Assembly (NCBI GenBank): GCA_013398015.1
Contig: VZRR01011463.1
Location: 642,036 to 706,035, forward strand
Source: Oreocharis arfaki
Lineage: Eukaryota > Chordata > Aves > Passeriformes > Paramythiidae
Reading direction: 5' to 3'
DNA: 64,000 nt
The notes under the pieces: generated by a model
Told to the model about the DNA's origin: nothing
The model's database searches: none
The model's input: the letters and a program-made list of their open reading frames with translations, nothing else
In this document: piece after piece, positions 51,093 to 63,528 of the stretch
How the letters are laid out: each line of letters opens with the position of its first letter
How positions within the stretch are numbered: the stretch's first letter is position 1
Position numbers and translations under genes: made by a program

Positions 51093-51875
51093 TTTCAGAA
51101 AGCAGAAACTCTTATCCTGAAAAAATTACGTGACTGAATTATTCCACATTTATAAACAATCTATCATAAATTTGATTGTTAGATTGTTACTTGCAGCTGC
51201 CTGAAAACCTCTTGTTAATACACATACAATTGGAGATTCAGGAGAAAGCACAAATCAGCTTCGCAGCAGCTTTATGAGCTGCATGCCAGTTACTACGGCA
51301 GACTGAGCTTAAAAATACCTATGTGGAGGGGAAAAAAAGAAAGAAAGAAAATCTGTCTCAAACTGCAGGTTTGCACATCATCCCCACTAAGTTCTGGTGA
51401 GGTGAAAGATGACACATTGCCATTTCAAAACTCCTATTTTAGTTTTAGATTGATAGAAGTCAAAAACCCACCACTGTCAGGTTTCCTCACTGTGATACCA
51501 TTAAAATAATGAATTTCTTTCTTTTATTAAATGATGTATTTCTTTCTTTTTCTCCCCTTTGTTTAATTACAGGTTTATCAAGTCTGACTTCATTAGATAA
51601 TATAGTATCCCTAGCAAGCCTGATGAGATTTCTTTTTAGTGAAGTTTTGCTTTAGAGCTCATGTGAACAATGAGCGCGATAAGATCAAGAAGCTAAACTT
51701 CTCCTACTGATGAAACATTATTGGTTCTTTTTCAATGACTGAAAATTACTGCCGTTAAGATCAATGGGAGACAACAGCCCAAGTACAGAAGTCACTTGCT
51801 CCACATCTGGGAGAAGAAAAGTGCACTAAATCAACCTGCAACAAGTCTCTCTGGCCAGCAATCAGGGTATTACTG

Positions 51876-51907
51876 AAAAAAAACCCAACCAAACCAAAAA
51901 CAAATAA
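51876..51907. repeat. A/C-rich simple sequence
   Basis: A8 followed by CCCAACCAAACC and A5CAAAT on the plus strand. Confidence 0.8.
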
Positions 51908-54444
51908 TCCAGATTGTTTGGGCAGGAGAAAAATTTACTGTAAAAAGAACAGACTAAAAGACTCAAAGAAAGATGAGCTGAGCCTCTCTAAAACCCCTTT
52001 ACCTGCCAAAAGCAAAATTACTGACAATGACAAATGAAGCACTACAAGGCTCTTTCAAAAAAGTCAATTTCAGGGTTTCCTGAATTCTTCCCTCAAGCAA
52101 TTTGTATCAGTTACTACCTGAGACATAAACTTCAGCTAGATGGATCATCACCTGGAGATTGCGAAGTATAACTGTATTCTGAGGTAGAGATGTAGAGGTT
52201 TAAACGAAGTGGGTTTCTTTAAAAACAACAAAATTCACGGTGCTGTGAGGCTGCTTGATTTTCTTGACCAGAAACTTATGTATCCCATCTTAAGTACTAG
52301 AGACTTGATCACATTCAACCTTCAGAAATATCTTGGTTCTTCTAGATGCATTCAAAACACTGGTGCAAAACTAAACATTCAAGATCTGAACTACAACCCC
52401 TCCCCAAAACACATCACTGATTTCATTTTCATGGAAAAGCTTTCTTAACACCTTGACAGCATCATCCTGTAACCCCAGCCATCTCTCATTTGTTTGCAAA
52501 CCATGTATTAATTCTCTCAGAAAAAAAATTCCTACACAATCACCTTGGGCAAACCTTGATCAAACCAGCAAGTTTCTCAAAGCATTCCATGGAAGCAGAG
52601 AAGAGTCTTAGAAGCCAGGTCATGATAAAACCTGGAGAGTGATGAATTGCAGCACCATGATTAAGGCTCCATCAGCCAGAAAAGCTACACCATGCCTAAA
52701 CTAAGTTCTCATTATTGACACTTCAGTTCATGAACATAAAGTTAATCAGAAGTTATTCAAATTTATATTTTAATCCACCTGTAAAGTGCAGTGCCTTCAG
52801 TGTAGAGAAATACGCAGCATGCACATGTAAAGCAATCAGCCAATGTTAATAATTCTCTGCTGAGCACAAGTGAGGGGTGTCCAATACACATCTTACTGTT
52901 CTTGCTACAGAAAAGAAAATGTTTGTGTTTTCCCATACTTTCTCGTTACTTTGAATTTCAAGAAATAAAAGCACATGTGGCCTAAAGCTATGAATTTCAT
53001 GAAGTGGCTCCAGTGTCCATATTAACCCAAATTAGATGATGAACATTATCAATAATGGAATAAGATGGAAGATGAGGAACAGTTTTAAATATTCCAAAAT
53101 AAACCAGAAGTACCTGGTACAGTTTCCAAAACTTTTTCTTGGAGCAACACCACTACATTGCAAGACTCTTAGCTGGGAGCCCTGCTTGCAGTCTGAATAT
53201 GCTTAATAGCTCCTTTGCATTTTAAGATAGACTGCTTACTCTAGAAGTAAGCAATTTCAAGAAGAAAAAATTGCTCAGATTTTGGCTATTCCGGGAGTGG
53301 CTGAACTACAAAAAAGTTCTGCATATGGAAACAATAAGGGAGTACAAAGAGTTCTGTGCAAGAAAAATTATAGTCACAGCTTTACAAAAGCGTATTTCAC
53401 AGCTGAAAAATAATTGCCAAGATACTTTTTATTTTTATAGTTTATGCAGGAGATCTGAAAAGCAGTTTCTTGTGGTGCAGATGCATTTTTTGAGTATCTG
53501 AGCACTATGACTGCTCTTGCTGCTGAAGTACGTATGTGAAAAAAAAACATGAGAAAGAGCTGGACAGATACAAGTTGGAAAGAACTTTCTCTTCTCAAAG
53601 ACTGTGGGTGGACATCCTTCTGTTTATCATGGCTAACACTGCATACATTGTAAATACATATATATAAAAAAATGACACTGTATGACTATGAATCTCGAAC
53701 TGTGGAGTACCTCTGTTGTCTTCATACATCAGACTAGCAATAAGATTATTCCCAGACAGTTTTCCTCCTTGTAGCCTGTGCCTCTTTCCAGCATCTACTA
53801 CATTTGTACAGTCATATCTGTATGACAAATTACTGCAGAGGGAAACTACTGTTGACCCCACAAAGAGTAAGAGCAACAGTTCAAGTTATGGTAAAGAACG
53901 GAGCAAAAATGCTTCACCCATCCATAACCCATGAAAACAGTCAGTCTTGCGAAGTTTTGCAGAACTACGTGTTTCTGGAAAAATACTTGGTTATGCTACT
54001 GAATTCCAGCATAGCTTAACAAGTATTTGAACATGGAAAACACACACAGACCAGAGAGAAAACTCCTACATCCTACCTAAAACTTCTCTTTTCACCCAAA
54101 GAAATTGAAACTCCTGTATCTGTAAATAGAAAGCACATGGCTAATCCATCAATGCCAACATCACTGGGTGATTATATTTGATGTGGTTGGTGCCGTGTTG
54201 ATGAGAAAACAATAAACTGTGAAAAATGTCACTTCTCAAAAATTAGCTGGCTAGCATTCAGTAGAAGATAGATTGTTGTAACAGCTGTGGCATGATGACT
54301 TTGATGAATTAGATTTTTGTTCTGGAATAATTCTGAAGAATCTGTCTCCTCACACCACCATGGAAGCAAATCCATTTGCTCACTGAGACCCTGTTGAAGA
54401 ACAATCTTGCTTATTACCCATGTTTTGATGGCTTTACAGAATGT

Positions 54445-54468
54445 AAAAAAAAAAACCAAAACAAAACA
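54445..54468. repeat. A/C-rich simple sequence
   Basis: A11 followed by CCAAAACAAAAC on the plus strand. Confidence 0.8.
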
Positions 54469-57360
54469 TTTCACTTCTCTGTCAACCTGACTTTTGTCTT
54501 CTATAGATCTTTTCTTTTTAGGGGGAGTAAGGTCTGTTAAGGGAAAATAAAAATACAGTGGGTACATAACACCGTAGCATATGGACGTAACCTTCAGAGA
54601 CCATTTTTCTCACCTTCCCTCAGTGGAAACACCAGCTTTGGAAGATTGACAAACTCAGGAGCAGGAACATAAAACAATTTTTGCTCCATTAGGATAAAAG
54701 AATCCTACCATCATTCTCCTTTTATCTGCCTATAGAGGCAAATATTCTGAATGAGTCTCCCAGGGAATTAAGAAAAAATACAGCTGCCATAGAGATACTT
54801 CTCTTTTGAGCTGCAATGGAGAACATCAACCAGAGTGGATACATCTCCATAAAAGAGAACAGCTACAACAAAGGGTTTAAAAGAGAACAAAACAAAGAGC
54901 CAAGGTACTGACGCATTTATAAATAAGCACACCAAAGATAAAACCCCAATCTCTTTCAACTATCATGAGGTTGAAGAAAGCTTTGTTTGAAGAATTCCAG
55001 GGTAAGGAAAAAACCTTGTGCAGATACACTACATTAAACTCCAAAGCAGGTGCTTTCAGCTGTGGGCTGCCATATGTGGTCAGATACTGGAACACGAAAT
55101 TCTGTACATGCAAGTCCATTCAGATACTTCTGGCATGTACCTATCAGGTTTAAAAGGCAAAAATATGCATGCAGTTAATGTAAAGACACTCCTGTTGTTC
55201 TAAACACACTATAGCCTAAATCACTTCTTACTGGATGGTGCTGTACACAACTATGCTGCCTCCAAAGTGACTGGAACCGGCAAATTCCCAAAAAGCATCA
55301 CGGAAAAAAACCATAGGAGGCACACTTACAAAGATTATTTCGATCACAGAAATAAAGCAGAATTCAGGGATGCAATACAACTTTTCTCACTCTTTCTTCC
55401 TGAAACATTTCCCTATACCTTTTTAATGATGCACCACTTGTTCTATTTTCCCAATTTAACAAGGAAAGAGGGATGTAGCAATGAAAAGAATTTGTATTTC
55501 AAGGAAAGATTATGTCTGGTTCTTGAAAAAAAAAATTCACACAAATCACAATCTGTTTCCTTAAGGAACTTCTATTACTGTGACTTCGAAAACAAAATCA
55601 TTAAGCCTGTGAAGTGCTCAGACAGGCATACAACAGCTTTATTTCCAAATCTGTGCTTTTATTAGATATAGTAACTGGGGAGCTGCATAGTACTTCACTT
55701 ACCATCTTAATACCCCATCCCATCAATCTAAGACCGCAGTCCTAATGGCCTGTCACACAAAACACTGGACTACTTTGATTCTAAATTCCCTTTAAACTCC
55801 AAGTACAGCCAGTGCCTTCGCGCACAAAGAGAAATCTTTCTTTCTTCCCTGACAACTGCTGCACAGAAACAAGTAAATTCAACCAACATAACTAACCAAG
55901 AAAGCAAAAGGTACTGAAATTTGACCTACAATAGAACATGGGTTACCCCTCCAGCCAAGAAAACTTGAAAATCCAAATACGTTACACCTGTGTCTCTTGG
56001 AGCCATACTCCAGAAAATCTTGCACTCCTCTTGGCTACTTCCTAATTTCAGTCAAATTATGCCAGTTCACTTGAAGTCCACCAGACCTGAACACATGAAT
56101 TCAATGGCAGAACACAGTTCAGTGTAACAACTTAAAATCTCCAAGCGTTTACCAAACTCATTAGTTCATTTAATCCCAAACTCTCTAGACTGTTCTTTTA
56201 AATTTTTTGGATCAACACATGAATACCTCCAAATAACACATTTTCATTACTTTCTTCTGACATAACTGGTTTTCAAGATTATAAAAGGATTTCTGCAGAA
56301 GCTGGTGACAGCATGAAGAAGAAAAAAAAGTGGTTCTCTGCATTCCCATCTAGGGAGAAAAAATTTGAATGTGATGGCAATACCAGATTACTCTTAACAT
56401 ACCCTGAGGGGAGAGACCTAAAATGAGAGATCTCCTATCGTATTCAGAGTGGATTAGAAAAAAATCAGGATAATTGATCCACACAGCTGGAAGTGGAAAT
56501 GTTGAGGTCATTTTCTCTTTGGAGACTGGCTAATCAGTCAGAGTACCTGAATGAAAACCACAGGCCTGACTCGTGCCTTTTTCCTGTTTAAAAAAGTAAG
56601 CTACAATTGCACTTTCTCAATGACTAGGAAGGCAAATACTACATTATGCATAACAAAAGTTAGTGAACTGCTGTATGCTACTCTCGGTTATTTTGGAGCA
56701 CTTTCTTTCAATGTTCACTCTCACCCATGGAAAACTCTACCATTATTAATATCACCCTCTGAAACTAACTGCAAGTGGCAAACTTTAATTCCAGTTGCTG
56801 GAATCCACAACCTCAGTGTACACATCTAATACTACTGAACTAAAATATGAAATTGAGTGTAAGCTTAAGTCCAGTATAGTGATACAACTCCTGTTTCACA
56901 AAAATCTGTGTACTGAGAAGCAGAAGAGTCTACCTGCAAAATTTGGCTTGTCTTAGTTGCAATTGATCTGTAAAATGATTAATTGTTACAGAAAGAATAG
57001 CGTAACTTCCAAAAATTTCCAAATTTTTCCTAGGCTTATGCAGGTGCTAAAATTTCAGCCTTCCAACAGCAGCTTATTTTCATTAGAATTTCATGGAAAG
57101 AAACTGATTTTTACCTCAAAAACTTTTCCACTCATGAGTGCTCATGAATATGGACGGTTTTTCATGAGTCAAAGCAGCAAAGAGTGGCATTCCTCTTATT
57201 TACACTGGGAATAGCTACCATGAACATGTACAAAATAATATAAAAAGAATTTTTAACTCAGTGGTCCTGTTAGATTATCAGTACTTTGTAGATCTCAATA
57301 CTAGTAAAAATAATACATGTTAAGTGCTTTACCTTCAACTGGGCAGGAAGGGAGAGGGAA

Positions 57361-57490
57361 CCAACAACAAAAAAAACCCCCAAACAAACAAACAAACCAA
57401 TAAAAAACAAGACAAAACCAAAAAAGCCAACCCCCCCCTCCCCCCCCCCCCCCCCAAAAAAAAAAAGCCCCCAAAAAAATCTCAAAACCA
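57361..57490. repeat. Compound A/C-rich tract with long C runs
   Basis: AAC and AAAC units (57361-57420) run into C8, T, C16 (57431-57455), then A11 and CCCCC-A7. On the COL25A1 sense strand the core is a G16-A-G8 block, able in principle to form a G-quadruplex. Such tracts are error-prone in sequencing, so the exact run length is uncertain. Confidence 0.9.
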
Positions 57491-58437
57491 TTTTCTGAGG
57501 ATGATTTATGATCTGTATCCTACACAGTCATGGAAAAATCTTCCAACTGACATTCCACCCTGCTTGTATACATCTTTTCTTCCAGACAACTATGTCTGCT
57601 TTCAGAAATGTCTTTAAGTAATCTTGATTTCGATATGCACAGGTAGAAAGGTGAAAAAAATGGAAATAAGAACAGTCCAAGAAACAGCCTAGAATTTTCC
57701 CTGTGGTTCAAGAAGCAAACATGCACACTAAATGTGCCCATCTCAACATCCCCATAATGGAGGAAAAAGTACTTAAAGGCTTTGATCTACCAGATAACTC
57801 CTGGTACTAAAAAAACAATCCAAAACCATAGAGCTGAGAACCCTACCAAACTTGACAAGCACTAGCCAAATCATTTTTGTGTAATTACTGAAAGATGCTA
57901 ACCAGTGTGGGGCCCAGTACAGGTGTATCAGAAACCACTTTGATTCTCAGTAGGGAAATAGTTCCTCATTTGCCTCTCTAAAGAAAAGCCAGTTCAGGTG
58001 ACCGCCTGCTCCAGATGTTCCTCTCCTCATATTGCCTCTCTCCTAAATGGAATCTGAACACTGACTGCAGGGGGAAGCAGAAGTGCTTCTGGGAAACACT
58101 TTCACCCTGTACTTTCTGGAAATCACAGAATCCAACCACCTAGTCTAGCAATTTAGGAACAAGTTTCTTCAACAAAATTTTACACCCCTTGACCTCAACT
58201 AGGATTAACAATGCACTTGAACTCCCACGTAGGATTAGCCATCTGGGAACTGTACGGGTAGCACAATTTTACATATCATTCAGAGTATCAGAAATCAAAA
58301 TTTAAAATCCAGCATGAAAGAAAATCTCAGAATCATGTTTGTAACCCCCCCTTACAGGGGAAGGAACTGATGACTTAAGAATTCTTACAGGGTAGCTTAG
58401 GATTTGCCTTCGCACTTGTGACAGATATAAACTGAGC

Positions 58438-58490
58438 CATAGCATCACTTAGGTTGGAAAAGACCTTTAAGATCATCAAGTCCAACCATT
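58438..58490 (-). mobile_element. CR1 LINE, very short 3' end
   Basis: About 53 bp with AGGTTGGAAAAGACCTTTAA and GATCATCAAGTCCAACC, the reverse complement of the CR1 3' end. No further CR1 sequence is seen to the right, so this is a severely 5'-truncated copy or a remnant. Confidence 0.85.
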
Positions 58491-61400
58491 AAGTAATTAA
58501 ATACAGGATTTCTACTGTAATTGATTTAACCTTGTCTTTGAATTTCAAAGCTCCTTGTGAGAAAGTGGCAGTTCAGGCAAATTCCAAGAGGCATTTTTAA
58601 CCACCACTGGTTAATCACTCTACATCCACCCGCAACTGTCAAAGACAAATTGAAAAATGAGACCTAGAATTAAAAAATCTTTTGGAACAGAAAATTTTGC
58701 TCCAAGGTAGTTTATTTCATAAATAAAGCTTTTTCTGTTACACCAGAGAGCTACATCGTGCATTGGGAGGAAATGACTGGAAAATTTCAAGTGACAGGCC
58801 TGACGAAAAGCAAGTATGAATGATCATAGGTACAGTTCGAGCATTAATTAAGCCTGTCAAAGCATAAATGTGAAGATGTTAACCACAGCCTTCTGCATGG
58901 CACCTGCTAAGCTGCCAAGCTGAACTCAGTGGAGTAGCCCAGAGAGACCAGAAATGTATGTATGCTGTCAAAAAAATGACAAACCAGCTTAATTCCTTTC
59001 TCTACCTACACATGCTTTATTATGAAAGAGAAGAGGGCAATTTCTAAGTCTGCAGAGGAAAGGACTGAAAAAACACATTTAATTCTTAAATTACACCTAC
59101 CCCCTATCTATCTCCCATCAGCTATAAATCTTCATTTATCTGATAGATATATGGGTTTGTGTCATTTTGAATTGACGTCAGCTGTGAATCAAAACGGTAC
59201 TGACTCACTCATACCCTTCAGTAACCTAGCATTTCGTGCTCAGTTTTTAATCACACACTGACATCTAGAAAGTCCCATGCAGAGATGTGGATTTTAGAAT
59301 ACCAGAGTCCGTGCATCCGAGATGGAAAATGCTAGTTCAAAGAGGTGGATCCAGCATATGGTAACAATTGTCTGTATTATTAATCATACACTGAGGTTAT
59401 TCATTATAATGTTGTTTTAGTTTTTCTATTGGTTTTCTACATCCTTATTTGTAATGCTGTGTATAAAATGGACTCAAATAATTTAGAAAGTTTAATGAGT
59501 TTAAACCAGGACACACTATATAGGCAGGCGTTTACTGCAGCACAAGTAATTTTCTTAAATAACCATGTGGACTTTCCCCTTTAGCTTATCTATGGCAATT
59601 TATTTTTATAATTTTCAGTGAGGAAAAGGGCAGAGATATCTTTTTATATTGCTGGCTTTTGCAGATGCAGCAGCTGCTCCTTTACTGTCATAGTCACAGA
59701 AAAGGAATAGCTTGGGGCTCTCTGAGTTTCCTCCAGGGAGCTGCAGAAATAAACACTGCCTTCTCTTATTTATGCAGTCAGCATTACACAAATGTAACAA
59801 ATGAGAGGATTCAGCCCATAGTTCATTCAAAATGGCAACTGCCTTGTAAGAGGCTAATAAATGTGTTCTGATGTGTAGCTTCGTCTCTGTAACACAGAAT
59901 TAATAGCAACTTCAATAATAGTAATTTTAAGAGGTCTCAAAATTTTCTGTTAGAATCACCTTTTATAATTATCTTCAATCACTGTGAAAATACTGGCATA
60001 CAAAAAAAACCCCCCTCATTAATTGCATTAGATATTATTTATAGAACCAAAGGTCATAAAACCCCGTAATTGAATGAATGTGACTGACATGATTACAAAG
60101 GCCACAGTCAGTATTTAGCCATGCAGATTTAGAGATGTTCCCACAATTTGTAGGAAAAACTGGAAGTTTAATTGCTGGATATTATCAGTACATCCTCAGC
60201 TACAGTATGCTTACAAAAATCACCACATTTTTACAACCTTCCTCTGGTTCTCATGGCACAGAAATATTACGGAGTTAACCTGCATGGCACCAACTTTGAC
60301 ACTGCTCTTGTTTAACCTGAAGCATCTATTTGGGAACAGTGTTGAGGTTTGTTGAGGATACTGTCATTGTATACAGTTCCAAGCAAAGACATCTGTTAAC
60401 CCAGGAATCTTTTAAGACGAACAGCTGACCAATTGTATCTCTTTCCACTCCCTGAGAAGAACCAAGGCGTTTGAGGCAAATGTATCAACTGAAAACCCCA
60501 CGTCTCCTAAGCCAATCCCCTCTGTCATGACTGAATACAAGGATAAAGCATATAAACTGAGAAAACACATACTAAAATCACAGTACAAAGAAGCTGTTGA
60601 GATTCCATATGTTTTGAATCTTCTGTTCATTTAAAAGGAAAAAAAAAATCAAAACCTGAAATAGTTATCAATGTTTCAGTACCAAACCTGAAATTTATTG
60701 CGAAAGTTTTGCTGCTATATGCCTAAGAATTATGTTGGGCAAACACCAAAAATAAAAGGTGGTCTGTGAAGACACCTGTTGACAAAAAAAATGCTGTAAA
60801 CTGGGAAATTTCTATAGGATCACCAAGCCAAATCCTATGCATAAGGTCAGGAATGGAGATAGCTGCTCTTTGAGCTTAGACATTTCTATTTCTGAGTGGT
60901 TCTGAAAGAGAGGAGATCTGATGAGCTACTAGAAATACAACAGCTGTTGCAAAAATGCTTTAGATTGCCATAGGTTATGTTTAATCACAGACAAAAAACG
61001 CATGATCTTTGCTCATTTCTTTTGATTACTCCAATTCTATTTGTTTTACAGCAACTGAGTTGCCATTGTATCTGAGGCTGAAAAACTTGCCTCAGATTGA
61101 TTGATTTTATGTATATCCAGAGACACTGCTACTTATTACACATTTGCCTAGGCAGCCCCAGTCTCTAACTGGAGACACAGAAGAAAACGAAATATGAAGC
61201 ACCATCAAAGACAAAGCAACACAATAGGATAAAAAAAGGCCTTTTACCAGTTTCTCACAAGGATGGTTTTTCATGTTCTACCCCACCAGGCCCATTTCTT
61301 CCAACTCAAATGCCTCACAGTCCTTCACTGTTCTACCTGGAATTCTCTTTGACTCTTGCAATATACGAACAGAAAATGAGGTGAGGAGAAACCAGAGACT

Positions 61401-62779
61401 TTTAACAGCAACCTGAAATTCCTCACAGATCAGTATAACACTGAGACAAGTTTTTATAGGTGCAAAAATCAGAAGCGTGATGACCAAGACATTTTGTAAT
61501 CTAGAAGGAATTATATCAGGCTAAAGAATAATTGAAAGCCTCTACCTACAGTCCTAAACTTTGCTCCTTTGTTATCTTGAGGTAAGCCTTTTGAGAGCTT
61601 GTAAAATTTTAAATTCATTGACAGGTGAGATTTCAAAGATCTACATTTCAGGTTTCATCTTGGCACTTATAGAAGAACAATCTTCAACCTAGAGACATTT
61701 TTTTTGTTCAAGAGAGGAATCTGTCTACATTTCTCGGAGATGAAACAAGGTTGTTGGAAGAAATGGGATTGAATACAAGGCACATGGTCACCTAGAGCAG
61801 CCATGACCCTCCCTGGCTGCTGAAAGTCTTGTAAATGCACAAAGAGCTCTGCGGGCTGACTTTCATGGACAGACATACGAGAAATTTCCCCATTTCTCTG
61901 TTTATGAAGAAATGTTCCATGGGTATTTCCATATTCTGACACTTAATTATGGAGAAGTGCAGCTCTTCCACCACACGTGTGGCAGTAAATCCAGGATGAT
62001 TTACTTGGATGTTGAGCCTGATCTATTCCCCAGCTTGGGAAAAGTGGTAAGGAGAAAAATTCTGTTTGCTTCAGCTTTTCAAGGGGACACAGTAAATAAC
62101 TACTACCCATTTAACCTAAAGAGGTTTACAAAACCCCATGGTTTGTGTATTTGGCCTCCTCATTGCATTCACAACATACTAGGTTTTTTTCGTGGCTGGG
62201 TAATTTTGGGGGAGGGTTTGTTGCAGGTTTTCTCTAAGGGTGTGTATGTGTGTACTTTTTCCCAAGTTCTAGCACTATTTCCAAAGTGACATTGTCATAC
62301 AAAATCCCTGCAACAAATGCCTGTCACCTCATTCTCCAATGTTTGTGCACTCTTTTCCCTACTTTATTTGTGTAGATGTGATAGCCTATTTCAATTTTAA
62401 ACTCAAGCTGAAAGAGTCACAACTCTGAATTTGGTCACGGTCTGTTATACAAGGCTTGTTATGAGGAGAAAAAAAGACCTGTACCAGTGTACACTTTTTT
62501 AGTATCCATGGTGCCTTAAATAATAACCAGTTAATCATGGTTTTATAAACCCCTTAATAACTGTGTTACTCATTAGCAGTAAGCCCCGCTCATTTTATTG
62601 ATTTTTTGCTGCTGTATCTTCCTGGAAATGAAGATTTCTCACCGTAATTCCTTTTACTGTTATAATTATTTATTCTTAAAGTACCTTTAAAAACTAGAAT
62701 GAACAGAGGCAAAGAAAACTTAAGTCTTGGAGAAAACAGCCACTTGTTTTTGCAAGAGAGCTACATTAGGTTTAGGTCT

Positions 62780-62805
62780 ATAGTGAGGTAGATATACCTC
62801 ACTAT
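62780..62805. repeat. Perfect inverted repeat, 11-bp arms, 4-nt loop
   Basis: ATAGTGAGGTA and TACCTCACTAT are exact reverse complements separated by GATA. Flanking bases do not extend the stem. Confidence 0.92.
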
Positions 62806-63528
62806 CCTCACAGAATATCCCATAAAATCCAATACAGATTTAAGCACAAAGGCTTCTACAGGAGTTAAATAAGACTCTGGGGAAGTAACTTAGAACTCTA
62901 ATAGCCTTCTCATAGAGCTCTACCGGGCTGCACAAGTACTTTTAAAATACATTGCACTTGCACTTAGGTATTTCCCGTTCAATGCAGGAGGATATAAGAC
63001 TGTAACTGAAAAGATTGAAACATGTGATTCCGTCACAGCTTTCAAGAAGCAAAGCCAAATTTTATTCCCAGTCACTGTCAAGCAGGAAGAAGCAGTGCTC
63101 AGTCATGTGCTAAGCACTGCTGAAGGCTCACATCTGCCTGTGTACGCACAAGGCAGATGCACACATGAGGAGAAATGAGTTCAGACTAAAGTTTGCCCAA
63201 AACAACACCACTATCAGACCCAGCAATTTCAATCCACCACCACAGCTCTAAAGTACCTTCACTGTTTTCAGATCCTACAACAAATCTCTTCAAGGAAACA
63301 AGCTTGTACTCACCTACACAGATAAATCACTCTAAGAGAAATTGGAATGTGCACTTGGAAACCTGATAATGGTTTCAGTACATCCAAGCAGGTTTCTTGA
63401 TAGTGGTGATCAGTTACTCACCAGCTGACTTTGAACCACTTGCAAATGTAAAGGTGGACATTGGATGATGATCCATTGGTGCCACCACTCTGCAATTACA
63501 GAACCTGCCCAGGTAAAAGCATTGAAAT

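Noticed and set aside
59504..59520. AAACCAGGACACAC as the end of a reversed LTR
   Set aside because: Only about a dozen bases resemble an LTR edge, with no matching LTR body on either side.
61667..61942. Minus-strand 91-codon frame containing QQPGRVMAAL, with AG and GT-like edges
   Set aside because: Only a single Gly-containing triplet fits a collagen pattern, the putative exon would be out of phase and contain a stop in the collagen register, and no family is recognised.
62780..62805. let-7-like microRNA hairpin
   Set aside because: TGAGGTAG matches the seed, but the rest of the mature sequence is absent and the stem is 11 bp instead of over 20.
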